The notes: generated from the sequence alone by a model not told the origin. A stretch of DNA of 64,000 bases from Atriophallophorus winterbourni (GCA_013407085.1 JACCGJ010018522.1:43564-107563), one strand, 5' to 3'. Counted from the first letter of the stretch, positions 45,801 to 55,315 are shown. A program made the numbers and translations.

Positions 45801-46403
45801 GGCTAAAGATTAAAAAAATTTTGAAAATAAATCAATAGAACTAGCAAGCAGATGAATAATATATATTCATGTTCGCATCAGCGCGGTGAATGATTGTGAC
45901 GACCTGCCTTCGCGATTTCGACTGTCTCCGCATGCAGGCGTTTGACATATGGTTTGCATCATGACTGTTCCATATTGTCTAGATCAAAGCTGTGACCAGT
46001 ACCTAAAACGAATTGTCCCAAGGCTGAATCGCGAATAAGGGAATCATATTCTTGTGAACCGCGGGGCTGACTTTCGACACACTTTCGATGTTCCTCGATT
46101 CTGGTGTGAAGTTCTCAGGAAGTCTACCCCATGTAAACACCAGGGCAACACTTGCATTTGAGTGCTTAAATGCTATTCGTGACGCTTGAAATAGATGTCT
46201 CATGCTTAATGTGCGCCAGGGCAAACGTAGAGAGTTTCCTTTGTTAAACGTTGCACGTATGGACGCTTCGCACGTATCTTTGAGATGCGGTATACGAAAC
46301 GATTGTACTCGAATTTCTCTGAGGTATGAATACAAGATCCGTCACAAACATATTCGAATCGACTATTTGCATTATACAAACTCTACGAATGGTGATCGCC
46401 GTA

Positions 46404-46480
46404 TCTGTACCTGACGAATGAATAAAACAAGAAACAGTTTGTGGGGTGAGTGTGATAGAACTGCATGGAAATGAGCATTC
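46404..46480 (+). repeat. beta SINE remnant, partly kept ribozyme core
   Basis: CTGACGA and GAAAC are kept, GTGGGGTGAGTGTGAT matches the 3' arm, but stem II and the GTC cleavage triplet are lost. Confidence 0.5.
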
Positions 46481-46814
46481 TAGTTATATTTGGAAAATGA
46501 CGGGTTCGAAACAAAGCAAGACGGGTATACCTGATTTTGCATCTTTTGCCGTCGGAGATCTTCTTGAACGAAAACTTGAAGGAAAAAAAGACAAGTAAAA
46601 TCATTACAATAGGTCTTCCAGTGACATTACATTATAAGGGGGAGGTAGAAAAAGAATAACATAAATAGGTTTTCAATTGCTCATGTGAGTTGCTTGTGTA
46701 AAGCGATTGAAAGATTTGACAACTGCTCAATCAATAAATGAATTTATTGGATTCCATCTCAAAGTATTTGCAAACATTAGACGTTACTCGTATATTCACT
46801 GGACGTGATGCGTT
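46481..46814. other. spacer, nothing recognised
   Basis: AT-rich sequence between the beta remnant and the next alpha copy. No coding support. Confidence 0.4.
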
Positions 46815-47072
46815 TTCGAGTTTTCGTTTATGTATGTATGATGTATGAAAGCACAAGCCTGATCCAGGCAAAGTGCCGCACAGTCAGAGACTGCACGTGG
46901 GTTAAAATACTGTCAGGTTGCCCAGGCCTAGACAGATATGATGGGGGAAAAAGAAATGGTAGTGAGACTCCAGCCTGTTTCAGCATGCAGTTCGCTGCCG
47001 ATGGCCAATCAACTTAACACGGTGTTAGCCGCACAGCACATAAGTACTGTACGGTTGAACATCCGTGCACCT
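46815..47072 (-). repeat. dispersed repeat family alpha, copy
   Basis: Nearly full length: TATGTATGTATGATGTATGA tail, GCACAAGCCTGATCCAGGCA, GTGCCGCACAGTCAGAGACT, TCAGGTTGCCCAGGCCTAGA, ATGGTAGTGAGACTCCAGCC, and ACATCCGTGCAC at the head. Confidence 0.88.
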
Positions 47073-47079
47073 TTTCGGA

Positions 47080-47700
47080 TAAGATGCCGAACATCACCCT
47101 GTGACACAAACCAAGAGCAGAAAGCGGTCCGAGCGGCAAACACGAGGAGATGAACAACATCAGCAATTGATGATATGAGATCCGCGACGGTCGGCCAAAC
47201 AAGCACAAATGGTCGCAGCTTCGGTGAACCGAGGTTGCCACGAAATCAATTGGCAAATCAGGCAGAAGTGATAACCACGACATACATGTTTCAGGTCAGT
47301 GTTGTGGTTACGGGGCACGGATGTGCAATCGTGCAGCATTTGTGTGCTGTGCGGCTAACATCGTGCTAAATTAACTGGCCAGCGGTAGTGAGCTGCATGC
47401 TGAAATACGCTGGAGTCTCACTGGCATTTATATTCCCACCTCATATTTGTCTAGAGTTAGGCAACCTGACAGTATCTTAGCCCACGTGCGGTCTCTGACT
47501 GTACGGCACTTTGCTGGATTAGACTTGTGCTTTCATACAAACATACATACATGCGGGGGTAAGCCTAAAAGGGTCGACGGGTGTTCATGTGTATGTCATC
47601 TGCGTGATAATTGCGTAAGACAAGTTGACCTCGGGGATCAATCTGGAGGCAGAAGACGAGTGAGTGCGAAAGGCCATGAGGGACAGACGTGGTTAACATG
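47080..47700. repeat. repeat family gamma, copy split by an alpha element
   Basis: Left part (47080-47315) shares GGCAAATCAG…GA.GTGA.AAC.ACGACA…CATGTTTCAGGTCAGTG with 51440-51500; right part (47557-47700) shares GTTGACCTC.GG…GACAAG(T/A)GG-like blocks with 51629-51680. The 47316-47556 alpha copy interrupts it. No open frame is conserved between the two copies. Confidence 0.5.
47316..47556 (+). repeat. dispersed repeat family alpha, copy
   Basis: Head GCACGGATGTGCAATCGTGC, then GGCTAACATCGTGCTAAATT, GGTAGTGAGCTGCATGCTGA, GCCCACGTGCGGTCTCTGAC, and tail GTGCTTTCATACAAACATAC followed by ATACAT. This copy defines both ends best because it sits inside the gamma repeat. Confidence 0.88.
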
Positions 47701-47737
47701 CTAGACAGAGTGTCATGAAGCCCGAGCGGACAACGTA

Positions 47738-48008
47738 CTAGATGTTACAACAGGGAACGCGATTTGGTCGTGGTATACCACCCATACAAACAGTAAGCAG
47801 CGATAGTTTCATCAACTGAACTAATACATATGGCGATTTTGATGTTCTTGACAGTCTGCAGCGCACTTGATCACAAAAATGGTAAAACAACTCACGAAGT
47901 AGAACAAATCCAACTGCCAACCCAGCGGTAAACATGGAATTGATCAGCTTGGCATCCAAGCTCACCGACATTTGGTTCGCTCCGATGGTGAATATTATGC
48001 CAAAGGCC
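47738..48008 (-). CDS. SLC49/FLVCR-like transporter, C-terminal exon
   Basis: Minus-strand exon starting after acceptor TTTATCCCAG (48009-48018) in phase 0. It translates [20 protein letters not shown] then [17 protein letters not shown], matching the FLVCR segment after SSGLLNASAQ (FGI-x-FT…), which forms the last two transmembrane helices. Beyond this the frame stays open to TAG at 47738-47740 ([11 protein letters not shown]…), a basic tail as expected for the cytoplasmic C-terminus. A GTGAGT at 47890-47895 could instead end the exon. FLVCR proteins are major-facilitator carriers of choline, ethanolamine or haem at the plasma or mitochondrial membrane; which substrate applies here is unknown. 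Confidence 0.75.
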
Positions 48009-48086
48009 TGGGATAAAGGGAATCGATTTTGTATTACTTATATTGGCAAAAGTAGTTCGATGTCTTAAAATAACTAATAGGCATAC

Positions 48087-48192
48087 CTGAGCAGACGCGT
48101 TAATTAGCCCCGAAGTGAGACCCTCATTGGCTGGATAAGTTAATTCGGCTGCGTATTCAAAGCCAATTGAAAGAAATCCAGTCATCGTTAAG
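48087..48192 (-). CDS. SLC49/FLVCR-like transporter, internal exon with signature motif
   Basis: Bounded by acceptor TCTTTTGAAG (48193-48202) and donor GTATGC (48081-48086). Translation: [20 protein letters not shown] then [15 protein letters not shown]. The family has G-(Y/F)-LP-(L/I)-GFEFA-x-E-x-TYP-x-SEG-x-SSGLLNASAQ, the most conserved loop and helix of FLVCR1/2, so the match is unambiguous at family level. One base from the exon start completes a Gly codon begun in the 49803-49913 exon, and the exon ends on a codon boundary that fits the next exon. Confidence 0.85.
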
Positions 48193-49802
48193 CTTCAAAA
48201 GATAGGGGAAAACTGGGATATTGATTAAAAAGCATCTCAAAAGCGCCAAACAGGGTCAGTCATGGAGCCACAAAAAAGATTTTTTCATGTTTTTAACAAA
48301 CGTCAAACGCACATTTATTCATTATTCATCATGACAAGTACCAAACTAAATATTACTATCATCACTTTAACCAAGACCCACGGATCTATGGTGCGCTTTT
48401 ATATTTCTGTCACATCAACTCTTGTATATCTGAGGTAGATATTTTTACAACATTCATAGTTTAACTAAATGAAATTAGGTTGCTTTGGCGTGATGTGTGG
48501 TATTTGACATCACGAAAAATCAACAGTTTTGTCTATTCGGAAGTCACGCGAGTAACCATGGGAAACGGATACTGACGCTTGAGGTGTTTCGATGTGTTTG
48601 TAACGCTCACAAATTGATCACAATGCACAGAAACATGTATGAATCAGATGGTTATCAATAGACAATGTATTCGGCAAATCGACCACTTAACGCGGTCAAG
48701 CCTACGTAACTTGACACCTCCCTGGGTTTAGTATAGACTGCTTAGCGGCGAGGTCAAATCAGAGGTAGTGGGTGAAATGTTGAATAGTCATGGAAAGAAA
48801 TGTGCGTGCAATCCGATAGAGCAGATTGTTGCGCATCGTTTCACTTCTGACACAGAAGCTTCGTTAGACCACATGTGATGATCAGTGCAGGGAAAATGAT
48901 TAAATAGCATTCTAACCGACACATTCGTATTGAATTTACGGTTGAGCAGCCTATAGTGAACATTGGCATGACCAGGCTTGGTTGACACCCCGCCTCAAAT
49001 ATTTAAAATGCAGCACTAATGAGTTTGCGGTTAAACAGACGAAATTCTAATTATCTATTGGGTATAGGGTGAATATTTGCTACGGATATTTGCACAAATG
49101 TGCGATAGTACAGTAGTTATGTGTTCTGGGGATAACACCGTGTGTGAGCCGAATGCTGAAACACGCTGCAATCTCACTACCATTTCCACTTCTATTTCCT
49201 CTCTCGTATCTGTCTAGGCCTGGGCAACCTGACAGTATCTTAGCCCATGTGCAGTTTATGGCTGTGCGGCACTTTGCCTGGATCAGGCTTGTGCTTTCAT
49301 ATCATATATAATTTTTCATCAGTGCGTCCGATTGCAGAGATCTCTATCCCATCCAACTTATTGACGGAAGTCGACCTGTCTTAACAATTTCGACCGCTTC
49401 ATCATGTAAGCGTACGCCAAAGGGTTTAATTCCGCGACTTAGCACTTCGACATTGTCTACTATTTGTATCTGATACATGATCTGCCAAGGCTAATTCTCA
49501 AGACTACCATCACTGATGTGACGAAACGTCTGTTTCCGAAGTTAGACGTTACTCCAAAACTTCTCTAACCGATTTCATACAAATGGAAAATTATCATCGG
49601 ATGAGTATGATAATTTTAGGAGTTTAGCTGTTGAGGCCCGCAAGATTCATTGTGAAGCGTCAATGGATTATGCTAGTGAAGCATATCTGAAAACAAACAA
49701 TCTCGGATATAGCCACAATACAAAAGTAAAGTTCGAAAGTACGATCGACACAGCCGATTATATGATACGCAGTCATGACAAATGGGTTAAGACCTGGCAT
49801 AC
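48193..49802. other. intron of the FLVCR-like gene (contains an alpha repeat)
   Basis: AT-rich intronic sequence with one partial alpha copy at 49128-49312. No other exon or repeat recognised in it. Confidence 0.6.
49128..49312 (+). repeat. dispersed repeat family alpha, internally deleted copy
   Basis: Starts GGGATAACACCGTGTG, lacks the GCTAAATT…GGTAGTGAG part, then continues GCTGAAACACGCTGCAATCT, GTCTAGGCCTGGGCAACCTG, GTGCGGCACTTTGCCTGGAT and ends GTGCTTTCATATCATATATA. Confidence 0.82.
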
Positions 49803-49913
49803 CCCAGGAAGAATATTGCGATAAACGTTGCGACCACCGAGTGTAGGAGGAGTACGCCAGTGAATCCGCCCATCCAAACCAATGTCAATAGATAAATTAT
49901 GGTGATAATCAAC
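49803..49913 (-). CDS. SLC49/FLVCR-like transporter, transmembrane exon
   Basis: Minus-strand exon with acceptor CATTTCAG (49914-49921) and donor GTATGC (49797-49802), 111 bp. It translates LIITIIYLLTLVWMGGFTGV then LLLHSVVATFIAIFFLG, two hydrophobic helices, and aligns with the FLVCR region (TLIVYIL…) just before the GFEFAVE motif. Donor phase 2 fits the acceptor of the 48087-48192 exon. Exons further upstream (to the right) could not be found before 52000. Confidence 0.72.
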
Positions 49914-49921
49914 CTGAAATG

Positions 49922-50615
49922 TGAAACGCATGAAATCACAAGGTTGCAGACACATTCCGCCGTGAATCGATTTTGTATTACTTATATTCACAAAATAGTT
50001 CAATGTTTATAAAAGTAATAGAGAGACTATCACATACACGGGGAAAGAATATGCCTCAATGAAATATCGAATAGGCAATGATTCATCAAAGCGACTTGAG
50101 AATTCGTCTGCATTATGAGAGTTAATAAGCTGTACAAACCATTCGTAACGGTTTGTTGCAAATCGAATGTGTGAAGAACGGTTGAACTGCCAGATTGAAA
50201 TTACAAAAAACAAGTGTACCAGACAGTGTTGAAGACGTGTGAAGATGGTTCGAAAAGTGAATATCATATTGGTGGATGCAAGAGCTTCAGGTAACACCTG
50301 ATACGCTCGGCACGATAAGACAGCCTTTTTGAATGTGAGTGTTAAAACACGAGCTCTAAAGATGGGGTTCGTTTTTTTTTCTAAGCATCACATACAATGA
50401 TTTGTCAATTGCAAGCTGGAAAGGACACGAGCATTTCCCTCAGAAAACGAGGGAATTCTAATTGGCGGTCTTACAGACTCACCCAATTTCACAACCTCTA
50501 GAAAATATGAACCATATAAAAGTACGGACAATGCACGTTTTGCTGTTGAGATTCAAACACAGAAGCAGCGCAACACACGTGCATCGTATTTGTTATGAAT
50601 ATGCGCATCGCACGT
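49922..50615. other. probable intron of the FLVCR-like gene
   Basis: No exon recognised. A 96-codon minus-strand frame at 50007-50297 is hydrophobic at its end but has neither family similarity nor fitting splice sites. Confidence 0.4.
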
Positions 50616-50866
50616 TGCAGTATGTATGTATGATGTTTGAAAGCACAAGCCTGATCCAAGCAAAGTGCCGCACAGTCAGATACTGCACGTGGGCAAATTT
50701 ATTGTCAGGTTGCCCGGGCCTAGACAAATATGACAAAAGAACAGGAAATGGTAGTGAGACTCCAGCGTGTTTCAGCATGCAGCTCACTACACATGGCCAA
50801 TCAATTTAGCACGATGTTAGCCGCACAGAACAGAAATGCTGCACGATTGCACATCCGTGCAAGATG
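50616..50866 (-). repeat. dispersed repeat family alpha, copy
   Basis: Tail GTATGTATGATGTTTGAAAG, then GCACAAGCCTGATCCAAGCA, GTGCCGCACAGTCAGATACT, ATGGTAGTGAGACTCCAGCG, TTTAGCACGATGTTAGCCGC, head GCACGATTGCACATCCGTGC. Close to full length. Confidence 0.88.
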
Positions 50867-50949
50867 AGATGGAACAATGATGCTAGTAACTTAAATAAGA
50901 CTTCGAAAACGCAATGTTTCAAGCCAAACTAATTGTGAGGCTGGGGTGA

Positions 50950-51235
50950 CGGAAATGCATGGAATTTAGTTTTTCCGTTCATGATCTCGGGTTTTACCCA
51001 ATTAAACATGTGTTTGGACAAGTGATTGAACAGGTTGGTCGTACCAGCATTATCAAACAGTGGCATACATGCGCTCCTCGTTTACCATTCCTCCACTGTT
51101 TCAAGCGCATGCGGTTCGTGATCTTACTGTCCCTACCTGATGAGTGCGAACAGCACGAAACTGGTCGTGGGGTGTGTGTGATGGAAATTCATGCAATTGC
51201 GCATTTCCAAATTACAAAATCGTTTCACGACTCAT
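50950..51235 (+). mobile_element. hammerhead-bearing SINE (beta), best preserved copy
   Basis: The element contains GGTTGGTCGTACCAGCATTA, CCATTCCTCCACTGTTTCAA, GCGCATGCGGTTCGTGATCT, an intact hammerhead, then GTGTGTGTGATGGAAATTCA. Upstream parts recur in the minus-strand cluster at 44916-45192, and the 3' half recurs at 27551-27660. No protein coding. Exact ends are uncertain. Confidence 0.75.
51131..51172 (+). ncRNA. hammerhead ribozyme, type I, all core elements intact
   Basis: Stem I CCCTAC (51131-51136) pairs with GTGGGG (51167-51172) including one T-G wobble. Core CTGATGA is at 51137-51143; stem II GTGC (51144-51147)/GCAC (51153-51156) closes loop GAACA; GAAA is at 51157-51160; stem III is minimal (A-C/G-T of ACTGGT); the cleavage triplet GTC is at 51164-51166. 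Minimal stem III is the arrangement known from schistosome Sm-alpha and animal retrozyme hammerheads, which usually cleave best as dimers. Confidence 0.9.
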
Positions 51236-51259
51236 AATTTGTGAATGATGTGGATTATC

Positions 51260-51690
51260 AATGAGAGGTGATAACGAACTTTCCAAAACACCAACATTTA
51301 GCAAAGCACTCGAGTAGGAAGCGTCTAGACAACCGACGATAACAATCGCCTGAACGAATTGCATGGAAACGGTTCGAGGCAGAACATCCCCAGAAATCCC
51401 CCAGGTGGATCAAACGACCCCAGCATGGTGAGGACTTGAATTGAACCGGCTGGCAAATCAGATCGAAATGACAACGGGGACAAACATGTTGAGGGCAGTG
51501 ATGCGACAAAGGGATTTGCCCATGTATGTGATTTTGTTAATGTCATGCGCATCAAAAACGCGGCAGACCGATTGACTTGCCCTTGTGTTGTGGAATTCGT
51601 GGGTGCACGTAATTAGGGTTTGAAAGGTTGACCTCAGGAATGAAGCGGGGGAGACAAGTGGGTGTGAAACGCACGGGGGGGAGGTAATGT
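51260..51690. repeat. repeat family gamma, uninterrupted copy
   Basis: Shares blocks with 47080-47700 (ACATGTT…, GGCAAATCAG, AGGTTGACCTCAGG, GAAGCGGGGGAGACAAGTGG). Coding potential was considered on the minus strand but the frames are not conserved between copies. Confidence 0.5.
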
Positions 51691-51914
51691 AGACCTTATT
51701 CTTCATATATCGCTTAAACAACAATGCCCATCAGATCTAATCGGTGTTAGCTTACACTGTATCCGATGGAAAGACCTGACACGGAGATCTGTTTGGTTGG
51801 GCGACCACAATAGATGTTGCTGGCTCCTTCTGAACTGGTCGGGCAAACAAAGCTACTCAAATGTGCCAGTCTGGAGAACAGTTCATAAACGCCTAATTGC
51901 GATCGGTCAAACGG

Positions 51915-52070
51915 TGGACGGTAGCCCAAGTCGTTAAGGCGTGAGACTACAATGGTGATGGTCGGGGGTTCGAATCCCGCCCCCGAAGCGGTGGATATGC
52001 ACTGCTGATGAGCTCAAATGAGAGTGAAACTCGAGTCCAGTGCTTCCATTATGGACCGTCGTGATCAACT
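51915..52070 (+). mobile_element. tRNA-derived SINE with hammerhead domain (Sm-alpha-like)
   Basis: A pol III A-box-like TAGCCCAAGTCGTTAAGGC (51922-51940) and B-box GGTTCGAATCC (51967-51977) are spaced as in a tRNA (Leu/Ser-like body), but anticodon-stem pairing is poor, so it is not a working tRNA. It runs directly into a hammerhead motif and then ATTATGGACCGTCGTGATCA. This promoter-plus-hammerhead layout is that of the schistosome Sm-alpha family. Confidence 0.82.
51999..52043 (+). ncRNA. hammerhead ribozyme in the tRNA-like SINE, stem II imperfect
   Basis: Stem I GCACTG (51999-52004)/CAGTGC (52038-52043) is perfect; core CTGATGA (52005-52011) and GAAA (52026-52029) are intact; stem III is the self-complementary ACTCGAGT; the cleavage triplet GTC is at 52035-52037. 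Stem II pairs only CTC/GAG with a bulged AGT before GAAA, so activity may be reduced. Confidence 0.82.
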
Positions 52071-52299
52071 TCGTGAATAGTTCGATGGGCTTGGCACGGA
52101 TGAGTAGTCACAAACCTAAAAGCTGTGTCTGAGCAGATTTTTCGGTTAGAGTATGTGCCATAATCTTTGACCAAGGTTTTCCATAATTCCTCGCAGGTAT
52201 CTTGAAACATCCCTCTTACGGATATTCGTAATTGTCGTAGCTCTACGTTTGTCAATAATCTGATACGGACATTCAGCAAGGTGTGACTGCCTTATCTCT

Positions 52300-53400
52300 A
52301 TAATCACTTTTAGAAAGAATTACGGTTGATTTGCCTTTATCTGCCTTAGTGATCACTATTTGCAGTTCGTAAACGTACAACCTCCTGTTAACGTGCTCGT
52401 GAGCATGTTGTTCTAAGTTAGATAAGTTAACTCTTTAAGCTCCTAAAAACGTTTCTACGTAAATCAATCGATGACAATTTTACGGGTTAACTTAAACAGG
52501 AGTCATATAAAAGGTTCGTAACTGTCATCTTGGCGGTGGACATTCTTGCCGTTATAATAACCGGAATTTACGTCCTGATTAGATCGCAAACTTCTTACAG
52601 ATAGAGATTTCGTCAGATTGCAACTCAACCTAAGTGAACGCACTTTTACTACGACATGCAATTGAATATTACTTACAGCGGTTTTAAGTCACCCGTGCGA
52701 ATCACATTCATTTGTCCTCTCTATACAAAGAAGGAACGATGTGTGTTAATACCTTTTCTATGAAAATTGCAATCGCTATATCAAGGTCAAACAGCTTCGG
52801 TCATAATTTGGTTTTGGCCAAAGTTGTTTTGGTCATCCAAATTTGTGGAATTATACAGCGTTAACAAAGCCAAGATCAATTGACCTTTTGACCCAGTCAA
52901 GTTCACATGGAAAAACAGATGGAAAATTGTTAAATGTAAGCTTACCAAAATATCATGAATCAATGCCCGATTCCTTCATCGAATGCATATCGATAGTGAT
53001 TTCGAATGTTGCTACGTGGATGATTACAACTGAAACTAAGTGAACGCAGAATGATTGCGTCGTGCACCTGAATGTTACTTACACGGGTTTCAGATCACGT
53101 CAACTACGTGTTGAAAATTCATTTGTCAACTCTACACCAAAATGGCGGTTGTGGTGATTTTTTTCGATCAAAATTAAAATCGCGAGATCTAGGTTTAATA
53201 GCTTCAGTCAGAATTATGTTTGACCACAGTTCATTAGGCATAGAAATTTGTGGAATCAAGACGTGTTTACAAAGGTAAGACCAAATGAACTATTGTCCCA
53301 GTTAAGCAGAAAAATGGCTACGTTTTTAAACAGGAGTAATGAGCATGGTTGATGAATACTCGCAAAATATTTCGCCTGTAACACGAATGAATTCGTTATA
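52300..53400. repeat. diverged tandem duplication, period about 406 bp
   Basis: CAACTCAACCTAAGTGAACG at 52621 and CAACTGAAACTAAGTGAACG at 53027 begin matching units that continue through ATTACTTACA, ATTCATTTGTC, CAAATTTGTGGAAT/GAAATTTGTGGAAT and a terminal TTACAAAG/TAACAAAG. TTAAACAGGAGT at 52491 and 53324 indicates a third, partial unit to the left. No open frame is shared. Confidence 0.7.
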
Positions 53401-53653
53401 CGACCTAAGATGAGCGATTTCGTGCAATTTCTCCCCTCATTCCGTTACTTCATTCCATACTATAGCAGCTCACAATTTTGTAAAAATGATAGATTGCCGT
53501 TAACCTTCATCATTTTAACGAAAGTAGAAATGTGCCTGCACGTGTGACCTTGAAAATATAATAACCATTGTAACTTGTTGTCTTTGTGTATACAAAACAT
53601 TTGTTAATTATTGATCATGCTTATCATGCCTTGGTGATTCAAGAATAAACTCA

Positions 53654-53965
53654 CTAACTCACTAAGTCCTCTCCGTGCCGGGTGGCACATGAGGCGAAGA
53701 CAACTTCACACCAGTGTTTCCGGTCTGCAGCTGCTTCCGTTTCCGTCTGCACCGTTAATCCTTGTGCGTGTAATTCGCGTTCCAACGTTCTGCGCCAAGT
53801 TTCCTTGGGCCGTCCCCTTTTTCGTTTACCTTGCGGGGGCCAGTGAATGGCTACCTTCGTATGCGAACTGGGATCCATCCTGCAGACATGACCGAACCAT
53901 CTCCACCGTCGTTTTTGACTACGATAGATAACACCTCCAGGCCAGTTCACTCTAACCGATTGCAC
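53654..53965 (-). pseudogene. RTE-type LINE 3' end (C-terminus of pol)
   Basis: Minus strand: RRWRWFGHVCRMDPSSHTKV, then GKRKRGRPKETWRRTLEREL, TEAAADRKHWCEVVFASCAT and RHGEDLV. This RW-x-GH-x-x-RM and GKR-x-RGRPK-x-TWRR arrangement is the standard C-terminus of RTE-type pol proteins. The copy is 5'-truncated; the 3' UTR follows to the left with a GTTTATTCTTGAATCACCAA segment. Confidence 0.85.
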
Positions 53966-54700
53966 TCAAATTCCTTTGCATTATGATTACACGATCGGTC
54001 CCAAACATATTCCAATCGATTGTAGTATTTTATTGTGAAGGTGCTCTTATCCAAGTGCACGTACGAAATAGCCGATACGTCCGACCTGAGTGAGATAGTA
54101 ATTTTTGATTTCATATGACCCTATGGATAGGCTACCTGTGAAGAATTCCTTCTATAATTTAACTCCACCTAAAACAAATCAAGCACCGTTTATACAACCA
54201 GTCGACATCCCTCGCCTGGTTTGAGTTTAAATCTGAGTGGCATGATTAAATATTGTCAGCAAGCAACTGCCAAATATAAACCAGACATGGCAGGTATACC
54301 GGCGTCCGTTACGGCGTGCGTTATTTACACTTTTGCCTCCTACAGAAACCCGAGAGGGCACATCAACCAATCAGGTGATGCGTGTGTGTGTTCGAAGTGA
54401 TTTACTACAGAAACCCGAGAAGTTAAGGGTAGACATTACGTGCGGCGTATGTATTTCTGTCAGCCAATAAGAATTGACAGTCGTACGAGTAAAATTTGAG
54501 TGTTATCAGGCGTGAAGGTTTTCCTCGTTTCATGAATAAATGACATTTTTCGTTTTTTATTAAAAACACGTTAAACATATAAGATTGACAAGCATACAGT
54601 TGATTCCCAATGTGAAACAAACAAGCTATCGCATAGATAGCAATTTTTCTAGATGATCTGAAGAGATAGTAAACAACCAATATCAAACTGCCTATCACCA
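53966..54700. other. spacer
   Basis: No gene recognised. CTACAGAAACCCGAGA occurs twice (54341, 54405), 64 bases apart, a small local duplication. Confidence 0.4.
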
Positions 54701-54707
54701 AGCTTCT

Positions 54708-54754
54708 TTTCCAGAGCTTTGAACATATATATATATGTTCTAAGCTCTGGAAAA
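54708..54754. repeat. perfect-looking hairpin around (TA)n
   Basis: TTTTCCAGAGCTTTGAACAT and ATGTTCTAAGCTCTGGAAAA are inverted copies with one mismatch (T/A in the arm) around a short TA run. No stop codon, poly-T tract or gene next to it suggests a regulatory use. Confidence 0.6.
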
Positions 54755-54789
54755 ATAGTAACTGTTGCATTACATGCTAACTGGATTAA

Positions 54790-55070
54790 CTTAACCATGG
54801 TTAAAGATTCAGGGTGTCCGATGCTTCAGAAGTAGCTTTATATGAAGTGAATGAAAGGTTGCATTTTTCACATCAATATATAAGTTTGCTCCTGAAAATC
54901 CTTTCAATAGGTAAATGCACAACACCCGACGGTAATGAGTTCCATAAGAAAATAAATGCGCACCAGATAAAGGCACCGACGGCAGTTTCGGTGAAGATGT
55001 GGAATATCAAATGACATTGTGGGAGTTTTCTAGGACTCAACGGACTACAGGTTATGGAAAAGGTGTTAAT
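54790..55070 (-). pseudogene. CR1 LINE fragment, pol C-terminus
   Basis: Minus strand: FIWCAFIFLWNSLPSGVVHL, then RIFRSKLIY. This is the C-terminal block of the TTGAATC-type CR1 subfamily (FFAVRAIFLWNSLPQHVVDS in copy C, FLWNALPEAI in copy A). The fragment is 5'-truncated and its 3' end points left. Confidence 0.7.
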
Positions 55071-55079
55071 ATTGGAATA

Positions 55080-55315
55080 AATACGTATCAGATCAGACCT
55101 CACCTTATGCGCAAAAGATATATGGAATGACTTGCCCTGTTCACTCTATAGAAAGTGTCAAAATCGTCGTCTGAAAAGTGTGGATGAAGAAATAATCCTC
55201 TCGGACTTGCATTGTTGCTAGATATAGACGAACGGAGCAAACCTATGTTTCATGATATACGAACAGCGGTGTATAATCTGTCTATTTTCGGACCATAAAT
55301 TCTTGAATCTTGACA
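55080..55315 (+). pseudogene. CR1 LINE fragment, pol C-terminus and 3' tail
   Basis: Plus strand: KDIWNDLPCSLYRKCQ followed by a short 3' UTR ending GACCATAAATTCTTGAATCT (about 55291-55310), the subfamily terminus. It lies back-to-back with the minus-strand fragment at 54790-55070, so the two 3' ends point outward. Confidence 0.65.

Noticed and set aside
46003..46335. 110-codon minus-strand frame as a gene.
   Set aside because: No recognisable motif, no start context or splice evidence, and surrounded by repeat remnants.
50007..50297. 96-codon minus-strand frame near the FLVCR-like exons as a further exon.
   Set aside because: No alignment with FLVCR helices and no suitable splice sites in phase.
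51258..51509. Minus-strand frames at 51258-51555 and 47009-47283 as homologous coding exons.
   Set aside because: The DNA is similar between the two loci but the reading frames are not conserved, so a non-coding repeat (gamma) explains it better.
51915..51990. Possible tRNA-Leu/Ser gene.
   Set aside because: A- and B-boxes are good, but acceptor and anticodon stems do not pair convincingly and the sequence continues into a hammerhead; called a tRNA-derived SINE instead.
52515..52600. Hydrophobic plus-strand stretch (TVILAVDILAVIITGIYVLI) that could be a membrane exon.
   Set aside because: No fitting splice acceptor, in a tandem-repeat region, and no family similarity.
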